Source: Nemertoderma westbladi (lineage: Eukaryota; Xenacoelomorpha; Nemertodermatida; Nemertodermatidae). From it: a stretch of DNA of 41,991 nucleotides. The notes below the pieces were generated by a model, which searched no databases, had not been told where the DNA came from, and saw only the letters and a program-made list of their open reading frames with translations. How positions within the stretch are numbered: position 1 is the stretch's first letter; each line of letters opens with the position of its first letter. Below, piece after piece: positions 33,847 through 41,991 of the stretch. The stretch lies in NCBI GenBank assembly GCA_032718475.1, contig JAUCBJ010004132.1, positions 1 through 41,991 on the forward strand, written 5' to 3'. Both the position numbers and the translations under genes were made by a program.

Positions 33847-36490
33847 GTGAAACAATCCCACACAGTGAAGGGCCAAGGTCGTCGTCATCTTGTAGTGATT
33901 CCAGGTTAGTGAAACAATCCCACACAGTGAAGGGCCAAGGTCGTCGTCATCTTGTAGAGATTCCAGGTGAGTGAAACAATTGAGTGAAACAATCCCACAC
34001 AGTGAAGGGCCAAGGTCGTCGTCATCTTGTAGAGATTCCAGGTTAGTGAAACAATCCCACACAGTGAAGGGCCAAGGTCGTCGTCATCTTGTAGAGATTC
34101 CAGGTTAGTGAAACAATCCCACACAATGAAGGGCCAAGGTCGTCGTCATCTTGTAGAGATTCCAGGTTAGTGAAACAATCCCACACAGTGAAGGGTCATG
34201 GTCGTCGTCATCTTGTAGTGATTCCAGGTGAGTGAAACAATTTAGTGAAACAATCCCACAGAGTGAAGGGCCAAGGTCGTCGTCATCTTGTAGAGATTCC
34301 AGGTTAGTGAAACAATCCCACACAGTGAAGGGCGAAGGTCGTCGTCATCTTGTAGTGATTCCAGGTTAGTGAAACAATCCCACACAGTGAAGGGCCAAGG
34401 TCGTCGTCATCTTGTAGTGATTCCAGGTTAGTGAAACAATCCCACACAGTGAAGGGCCAAGGTCGTCGTCATCTTGTAGTGATTCCAGGTTAGTGAAACA
34501 ATCCCACACAGTGAAGGGCCAAGGTCGTCGTCATCTTGTAGAGATTCCAGGTGAGTGAAACAATTGAGTGAAACAATCCCACACAGTGAAGGGCCAAGGT
34601 CGTCGTCATCTTGTAGAGATTCCAGGTTAGTGAAACAATCCCACACAGTGAAGGGCGAAGGTCGTCGTCATCTTGTAGTGATTCCAGGTTAGTGAAACAA
34701 TCCCACACAGTGAAGGGCCAAGGTCGTCGTCATCTTGTAGTGATTCCAGGTTAGTGAAACAATCCCACACAGTGAAGGGCCAAGGTCGTCGTCATCTTGT
34801 AGTGATTCCAGGTTAGTGAAACAATCCCACACAGTGAAGGGCCAAGGTCGTCGTCATCTTGTAAAGATTCCAGGTGAATGAAACAATTGAGTGAAACAAT
34901 CCCACACAGTGAAGGGCCAAGGTCGTCGTCATCTTTTAGGATTCCAGGTGAGTGAAACAATTGAGTGAAACAATCCCACACAGTGAAGGGCCAAGGTCGT
35001 CGTCATCTTGTAGTGATTCCATGTTAGTGAAACAATCCCACTCAGTGAAGGGCCAAGGTCGTCGTCATCTTGTAGAGATTCCAGGTGAGTGAAACAATCC
35101 CACACAGTGAAGGGCCAAGGTCGTCGTCATTTTGTAGAGATTCCAGGTGAGTGAAACAATTGAGTGAAACAATCCCACACAGAGAAGGGCCAAGGTCGTC
35201 GTCATCTTGTAGAGATTCCAGGTGAGTGAAACAATTGAGTGAAACAATCCCACACAGTGAAGGGCCAAGGTTGTCGTCATCTTGTAGAGATTCCAGGTGA
35301 GTGAAACAATTGAGTGAAACAATCCCACACAGTGAAGGGCCAAGGTCGTCGTCATCTTGTAGAGATTCCAGGTGAGTGAAACAATTGAGTGAAACAATCC
35401 CACACAGTGAAGGGCCAAGGTCGTCGTCATCTTGTAGAGATTCCAGGTTAGTGAAACAATCCCACACAGTGATTCCAGGTTAGTGAAACAATCCCACACA
35501 GTGAAGGGCCAAGGTCGTCGTCATCTTGTAGTGATTCCAGGTTAGTGAAACAATCCCACACAGTGAAGGCCCAAGGTCGTCGTCATCTTGTAGTGATTCC
35601 AGGTGAGTGAAACAATTGCGTGAAACAATCCCACACAGTGAAGGGCCAAGGTCGTCGTCATCTTGTAGAGATTCCAGGTTAGTGAAACAATCCCACACAG
35701 TGAAGGGCCAAGGTCGTCGTCATCTTGTAGTGATTCCAGGTGAGTGAAACAATTGAGTGAAACAATCCCACACAGTGAAGGCCCAAGGTCGTCGTCATCT
35801 TGTAGTGATTCCAGGTTAGTGAAACAATTGAGTGAAACAATCCCACACAGTGAAGGGCCAAGGTCGTCGTCATCTTGTAGAGATTCCAGGTTAGTGAAAC
35901 AATCCCACACAGTGAAGGGCCAAGGTCGTCGTCATCTTGTAGTGATTCCAGGTTAGTGAAACAATCCCACACAGTGAAGGGCCAAGGTCGTCGTCATCTT
36001 GTAGTGATTCCAGGTTAGTGAAACAATCCCACACAGTGAAGGGCCAAGGTCGTCGTCATCTTGTAGTGATTCCAGGTTAGTGAAACAATCCCACACAGTG
36101 AAGGGCCAAGGTCGTCGTCATCTTGTAGTGATTCCAGGTTAGTGAAACAATCCCACACAGTGAAGGGCCAAGGTCGTCGTCATCTTGTAGAGATTCCAGG
36201 TGAGTGAAACAATTGAGTGAAACAATCCCACACAGTGAAGGGCCAAGGTCGTCGTCATCTTGTAGAGATTCCAGGTGAGTGAAACAATCCCACACAGTGA
36301 AGGGCCAAGGTCGTCGTCATCTTGTAGAGGTTCCAGGTGAGTGAAACAATTGAGTGAAACAATCCCACACAGTGAAGGGCCAAGGTCGTCGTCATCTTGT
36401 AGAGATTCCAGGTGAGTGAAACAATTGAGTGAAACAATCCCACACAGTGAAGGGCCAAGGTCGTCGTCATCTTGTAGAGATTCCAGGTGA

Positions 36491-36578
36491 GTGAAACAAT
36501 TGAGTGAAACAATTGAGTGAAACAATCCCACACAGTGAAGGGCCAAGGGCGTCGTCATCTTGTAGAGATTCCAGGTGA
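36491..36578 (+). repeat. 88-bp monomer with the 13-bp subrepeat doubled
   Basis: GTGAAACAATTGA occurs twice before the standard GTGAAACAATCCC start. The same structure begins at 38176, and a variant with TTGCG and GCGAAAC changes begins at 32808. Confidence 0.9.
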
Positions 36579-39223
36579 GTGAAACAATTGAGTGAAACAA
36601 TCCCACACAGTGAAGGGCCAAGGTTGTCGTCATCTTGTAGAGATTCCAGGTGAGTGAAACAATTGAGTGAAACAATCCCACACAGTGAAGGGCCAAGGTT
36701 GTCGTCATCTTGTAGAGATTCCAGGTGAGTGAAACAATTGAGTGAAACAATCCCACACAGTGAAGGGCCAAGGTTGTCGTCATCTTGTAGAGATTCCAGG
36801 TGAGTGAAACAATTGAGTGAAACAATCCCACACAGTGAAGGGCCAAGGTCGTCGTCATCTTGTAGAGATTACAGGTGAGTGAAACAATTGAGTGAAACAA
36901 TCCCACACAGTGAAGGGCCAAGGTCGTCGTCATCTTGTAGAGATTCCAGGTTAGTGAAACAATCCCACACAGTGATTCCAGGTTAGTGAAACAATGCCAC
37001 ACAGTGAAGGGCCAAGGTCGTCGTCATCTTGTAGTGATTCCAGGTTAGTGAAACAATCCCACACAGTGAAGGCCCAAGGTCGTCGTCATCTTGTAGAGAT
37101 TCCAGGTGAGTGAAACAATTGCGTGAAACAATCCCACACAGTGAAGGGCCAAGGTCGTCGTCATCTTGTAGAGATTCCAGGTTAGTGAAACAATCCCACA
37201 CAGTGAAGGGCCAAGGTCGTCGTCATCTTGTAGTGATTCCAGGTTAGTGAAACAATCCCACACAGTGAAGGGCCAAGGTCGTCGTCATCTTGTAGTGATT
37301 CCAGGTTAGTGAAACAATCCCACACAGTGAAGGGCCAAGGTCGTCGTCATCTTGTAGTGATTCCAGGTTAGTGAAACAATCCCACACAGTGAAGGGCCAA
37401 GGTCGTCGTCATCTTGTAGAGATTCCAGGTGAGTGAAACAATTGAGTGAAACAATCCCACACAGTGAAGGGCCAAGGTCGTCGTCATCTTGTAGAGATTC
37501 CAGGTGAGTGAAACAATTGAGTGAAACAATCCCACACAGTGAAGGGTCAAGGTCGTCGTCATCTTGTAGAGATTCCAGGTTAGTGAAACAATCCCACACA
37601 GTGATTCCAGGTGAGTGAAACAATCCCACACAGTGAAGGGCCAAGGTCGTCGTCATCTTGTAGAGATTCCAGGTTAGTGAAACAATCCCACACAGTGAAG
37701 GCCCAAGGTCGTCGTCATCTTGTAGAGATTCCAGGTGAGTGAAACAATTGCGTGAAACAATCCCACACAGTGAAGGGCCAAGGTCGTCGTCATCTTGTAG
37801 AGATTCCAGGTTAGTGAAACAATCCCACACAGTGAAGGGCCAAGGTCGTCGTCATCTTGTAGTGATTCCAGGTTAGTGAAACAATTGAGTGAAACAATCC
37901 CACACAGTGAAGGGCCAAGGTTGTCGTCATCTTGTAGAGATTCCAGGTGAGTGAAACAATTGAGTGAAACAATCCCACACAGTGAAGGGCCAAGGTCGTC
38001 GTCATCTTGTAGAGGTTCCAGGTGAGTGAAGCAATTGAGTGAAACAATCCCACACAGTGAAGGGCCAAGGTCGTCGTCATCTTGTAGAGATTCCAGGTGA
38101 GTGAAACAATTGAGTGAAACAATCCCACACAGTGAAGGGCCAAGGTCGTCGTCATCTTGTAGAGATTCCAGGTGAGTGAAACAATTGAGTGAAACAATTG
38201 AGTGAAACAATCCCACACAGTGACGGGCCAAGGTCGTCGTCATCTTGTAGAGATTACAGGTGAGTGAAACAATTGAGTGAAACAATCCCACACAGTGAAG
38301 GGCCAAGGTTGTCGTCATCTTGTAGAGATTCCAGGTGAGTGAAACAATTGAGTGAAACAATCCCACATAGTGAAGGGCCAAGGTCGTCGTCATCTTGTAG
38401 AGATTCCAGGTGAGTGAAACAATTGAGTGAAACAATCCCACACAGTGAAGGGCCAAGGTCGTCGTCATCTTGTAGAGATTACAGGTGAGTGAAACAATTG
38501 AGTGAAACAATCCCACACAGTGAAGGGCCAAGGTCGTCGTCATCTTGTAGAGATTCCAGGTTGAGTGAAACAATCCCACACAGTGATTCCAGGTTAGTGA
38601 AACAATGCCACACAGTGAAGGGCCAAGGTCGTCGTCATCTTGTAGTGATTCCAGGTTAGTGAAACAATCCCACACAGTGAAGGCCCAAGGTCGTCGTCAT
38701 CTTGTAGAGATTCCAGGTGAGTGAAACAATTGCGTGAAACAATCCCACACAGTGAAGGGCCAAGGTCGTCGTCATCTTGTAGAGATTCCAGGTTAGTGAA
38801 ACAATCCCACACAGTGAAGGGCCAAGGTCGTCGTCATCTTGTAGTGATTCCAGGTTAGTGAAACAATCCCACACAGTGAAGGGCCAAGGTCGTCGTCATC
38901 TTGTAGTGATTCCAGGTTAGTGAAACAATCCCACACAGTGAAGGGCCAAGGTCGTCGTCATCTTGTAGTGATTCCAGGTTAGTGAAACAATCCCACACAG
39001 TGAAGGGCCAAGGTCGTCGTCATCTTGTAGAGATTCCAGGTGAGTGAAACAATTGAGTGAAACAATCCCACACAGTGAAGGGCCAAGGTCGTCGTCATCT
39101 TGTAGAGATTCCAGGTGAGTGAAACAATTGAGTGAAACAATCCCACACAGTGAAGGGCCAAGGTCGTCGTCATCTTGTAGAGATTCCAGGTTAGTGAAAC
39201 AATCCCACCACTTACCAACTATA

Positions 39224-39261
39224 CGCCCTCCTCGAATAAAATGCCAGGGCGTTTATTCGAG
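39224..39261. repeat. Interleaved inverted repeats just past the satellite end
   Basis: CGCCCT (39224-39229) is complementary to AGGGCG (39246-39251), and CTCGAATAAA (39231-39240) to TTTATTCGAG (39252-39261). The arms are interleaved, so either a 10-bp hairpin forms or, in RNA, an H-type pseudoknot. It may be a relic of a transposon terminus. Confidence 0.75.
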
Positions 39262-40015
39262 TCCTACTAACTGTTGAGTCTTAGGACTGTACTGGACTAC
39301 ATAATAATCACCGTGAAAGAAAATTGTCCAACATAGTAAAAGTTTGATTGACTATTGCCCGAAAATTGCAAATTTTATATAGAATGATAAAAATAGCAAT
39401 ATTTGGAAATTTTCCATATTTTAAAATATTAATATTAAAATATATATATTATTGTTATTATTATTATTAATATATTAAAATTTTAAAATATTAATAAATG
39501 TCAGTATAAATTTATAAATCTGAATGTTAAATTAAAATAAAAGAAGCTCACTAACTTTTTATATTTATTCTACTTCTAATGTTTTTGCTATTCGAATATG
39601 GAAAATACTGAAATATTATAATAATATTGATTAAATAAAAAAAATTAAATAATATTACTTACTATATTCCTTGTCCTTGAATATAGTGCCGTTATTCAGA
39701 TAGTCCCCCCCCCCCCCCCCCACCCCTAAATATTTATACTAAATCGTAATGAGATTGCATGAAATTTGAAACAGAGATAGTTTCACCTCCCTCCTCCTTG
39801 CTGGGTGAGCCAGAATTTTTATTTTCGCTTTCATTTTTTAGCTACAAGCGTTTAAAAAAAGTGTCTCCGTCGATATTGCACCAGTTAGACCGCAGTTATT
39901 TTTCAAACATTTAGTGATTTGTTCGTTCTGTTTAAAATCTGGCCGTGCAAGGATTCTTAATATGTTACACAATCTGAATTCCGTAGAGGAATAGCTGAGA
40001 AATGAAACGGGCGTT
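39262..40015. other. AT-rich DNA with simple AT repeats and a C17 run
   Basis: 39418-39500 is almost pure A/T with TTATTA/TATTAA simple repeats. C17 lies at 39705-39721. No gene is seen. Confidence 0.6.
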
Positions 40016-40045
40016 GCTACTTATGAGATAAATCTCATAAGTAGC
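40016..40045. repeat. Perfect 14-bp palindrome arms with 2-nt spacer
   Basis: GCTACTTATGAGAT (40016-40029) is exactly complementary to ATCTCATAAGTAGC (40032-40045), with AA between. It could form a cruciform or a very stable hairpin. It lies 50 bp outside the inverted-repeat element at 40095. Confidence 0.9.
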
Positions 40046-40094
40046 TGATCGATCCACAATGCAATACGTATATAACTATAATAATACTAATAGT

Positions 40095-41077
40095 GAGTCA
40101 ATCTAGCAAAAAACCCATAAGTATTTCGCAATCAATCCGAACCACACATTTTGGATTCTATATTACCTTATTAATGACCAAAAAAAGTCTATAAAATTTT
40201 ATTTTGCGGATCATATGTTTATTCATGGAAATTCTGCGTAAATTTGCATAACACAAGTCAAACAAAAGGAACAGTAGGGAAAAGTAAGTAGCAAATTGGT
40301 GATGTTCCAGAATAATATAATTAATTTCACAATAAGCTGTGATTCAATGGGAAATTAGTAATATTTACACTGGAGTGTTACACATTAATTGCTATATCTC
40401 GGAAACTAGAAGTCGCATCAAATTTTTAAATATATCAAAAACTTCACGTTATATTAAGGTAACTGTTGTAAAAAAATCATACATTTCCACTGCAAGGAAA
40501 TTTCATAATTTCCATTAATGTTAGTGAAGATTTATCACATAATTAAATTGTGATTGCTCTATTGATTTTAGGTGTAATTTATTTATTTGTTTTAGTTTGA
40601 AAACCACAATAGTTTATCATATAACAAATACATTTTATGGGGATAAGGGTTTTTGAGGTCGATAAATCCGATGGGCGAGGATACATCCACCCGTTTAGTA
40701 GAGAAGTTGTGTAAATAAGGTCCTTATATTGTACCAGCAAAATTGGTATTAAAAATGGTTAAATTATTAGACAAATTTCCGTTGCTCTGGAAACTAAATT
40801 GGTAACTATATAGAAGTGCATACTTCTGTCAATCGATAGTCATTAGAGTAAAGTTTGTCTGTACCAAATTTGGAGAAAATCCCACCAATAGACCCCTTGT
40901 TGCTATGTAAAATCCATGTTGCTAAGGAAAGAAACAGGAAATTGAAGGTGATCCGCATAATATATTTTTATAGACTTTTTTGGGGGTATTAACAAGGAAA
41001 TGCAGAATAAAAAAATTTGGTTTGGATGAATTGCGAATTTGTTATGGGTTGACCCCCCTTTTCGGATAGATTGACTC
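40095..41077. mobile_element. ~1-kb inverted-repeat element, possible non-autonomous DNA transposon
   Basis: The left arm (40095-40213), beginning GAGTCAATCTA and ending TTTGCGGATCA, matches the reverse complement of the right arm (40949-41077), which reads TGATCCGCA through AGATTGACTC. Shared blocks in order are GAGTCAATCTA, CCCATAA, TTCGCAAT, ATCC-AACCA, TTAATA, AAAAAAGTCTATAAAA and GCGGATCA; by eye roughly three quarters of positions match, with a few gaps. The ~735-bp interior has no ORF with a transposase motif. No clear target duplication is seen, so this could be a MITE-like element or a fold-back from local inverted duplication. Confidence 0.65.
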
Positions 41078-41514
41078 GCATATAACACGTGACTTTTCAT
41101 ACATAAACAAAATGTTCCAGAATGTGTAAAAATAATCCCAAAGCCGGATATTTTAAAAATATCCCTACTTTTTCCTGAACCAGCTATACCTACTGGAACT
41201 GGAGGGAGCGTATCGCATCAATAACGAATTGTATTGTATTCCATTGTATTGGCTTAAGTTTAAATTTAATTTATTTTGGTAATTTTTGAAAATTTACATT
41301 AATTGTGAATTTTGTCAACAAGCGTTGTAATGGAAATCAGGTCAAAAATTGAAGTCCAGCAGGAGTCGGATTTTTTCTTAAAATCCGCACGGAATTCCGA
41401 TCCGGCCGGATATCCGTCACACCCATATTAATTATTTATAAAATTGCCATATTCCCTATTTCAATAATATGAACGTAACCGATTGCCATTTTATATTTTG
41501 TTTATTCTCTGCAG
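41078..41514. other. AT-rich DNA ending in a strong 3' splice-site-like motif
   Basis: No gene. It contains a 12-bp perfect palindrome ATCCGGCCGGAT in the CCGATCCGGCCGGATATCCG stretch near 41400. It ends with TTTTGTTTATTCTCTGCAG at 41514. Confidence 0.5.
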
Positions 41515-41660
41515 CGATTAACTGTTATGGTGTTTATATTGATCGAATAGATAACGGATTTTATTCATCATTAATATTCAATTCAGGACCACAACATTGC
41601 GATAATTAATAGTGAATGGTTTGACTTTCAGGAGTTAAATAAAGACTTCTCATTCGGTGT
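41515..41660 (+). other. Possible terminal exon with AATAAA signal
   Basis: A strong acceptor ends at 41514. Continuing the phase left by the exon ending at 9643, the next codons are Ser, Asp and a stop (TAA at about 41519-41521), and AATAAA follows at 41638-41643. This would make a short terminal exon that is almost all 3' UTR. It is AT-rich and unsupported by any conserved peptide, so the call is weak; the remainder to 41991 shows nothing recognisable. Confidence 0.2.
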
Positions 41661-41991
41661 ACAAAGTTCAACATAACATAATATCATGGTTTCCCTTCAG
41701 AATTATATAATACCGGTATTCAAATTTCTAATAATGTTAATTAAAAACATGGTTAGCAAGTTAGATACTTCGATAATTCAATTCCCCTACAAATGTAGAT
41801 AAAACTTTCTTCTGGGTGCAAAAGTTCAAACAAAATATGGGTTTTGCTAGAAGAAACACCAACACAACTTCAGTATTTAATTAATCAAACATTTAAAATT
41901 TAGTGCCATGAAATTGTTCGAATATGTATAACAAATGTGTATTATATACCATAACCCTTAATACAACAACCATTTTTAGGGGGTCGGAGCC

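Larger units (their letters stand above)
30781..39208 (+). repeat. Satellite array, homogeneous CACACAG segment
   Basis: Same monomer family as the segment to the left, but the CTCAAAG variant is absent; nearly every unit is CACACAG. It contains a 411-bp repeat (31026 and 31437), a 1,611-bp duplication (CAATGCC marker at 36992 and 38603), five 32-bp short units and three 88-bp long units. The longest minus-strand open frames (333 codons at 38675-37674; 287 at 37002-36139) are by-products of stop-free units. The array ends within a monomer at AATCCCAC (39201-39208). Confidence 0.98.

Noticed and set aside
9585-39208. CRISPR array or recombination signal array (CACAGTG heptamer in each unit)
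   Set aside because: There are no spacers. The perfect CACAGTG has no ACAAAAACC-like nonamer at 12 or 23 bp, so it is a chance match.
9585-39208. Centromeric satellite with CENP-B-like box
   Set aside because: No motif resembling the CENP-B box was found in the monomer. Array size alone does not show centromere function.
9707-39218. Dozens of 60-333 codon ORFs across the satellite, mostly minus strand
   Set aside because: They are copies of the same few peptides created by stop-free 62/75-bp units in rotating frames, with no conserved start, stop or domain.

Overview
The window looks like non-coding, repeat-dominated DNA from a eukaryotic nuclear genome, most likely an invertebrate animal. 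The evidence is non-LTR (LINE-type) retrotransposon copies, GT-AG splice signals, AT-rich intergenic or intronic DNA, and about 28 kb of satellite DNA (roughly two thirds of the window). No bacterial operon, rRNA, tRNA or CRISPR array is visible. The species cannot be named from sequence alone.

Layout. (1) 1-3850: GC-richer block with minus-strand open frames: a 599-codon charged, coiled-coil, Asn-rich protein (3340-1541), a same-phase Arg-rich remnant (1306-701), and a same-phase frame running off the left edge (382-1). It is preceded by a hairpin-rich leader and is best read as a decaying mobile-element or host ORF of unknown family. (2) 3892-4830: broken, 5'-truncated LINE copy. (3) 5329-6366: 49 near-perfect 21-bp repeats. 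(4) 6406-6565: a likely plus-strand exon. (5) 6596-8166: AT-rich repeat element containing five diverged ~160-bp repeats. (6) 8668-9068: thirteen 31-bp repeats. (7) 9539-9643: a second likely exon, phase-compatible with the first. (8) 9585-39208: a giant 62/75-bp satellite, interrupted at about 10213-11785 by a 5'-truncated LINE of the same family as the 3.9 kb copy but with an intact reverse-transcriptase frame. (9) 39209-41991: AT-rich DNA with a 1-kb inverted-repeat element, two notable palindromes and a possible terminal exon.

Main point. The satellite monomer appears to come from the 3' end of the 9539-9643 exon plus the first bases of its intron. Every monomer therefore carries a consensus-like 5' splice site (CAG|GTGAGT or CAG|GTTAGT). 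The first monomer is the exon itself, preceded by a good acceptor (TTTTGCAG). If the two exons belong to one gene, three unrelated homogeneous arrays (21, 31 and 62 bp) lie in or beside its introns, and the transcript would contain several hundred tandem decoy donors. The array has nested higher-order structure (62/75-bp monomers, 137-bp dimer, 411-623-bp multimers, ~3-kb blocks, 7.3-kb offset duplication) and a sharp change in variant content near 30.77 kb. All functional statements about splicing are inference from sequence.
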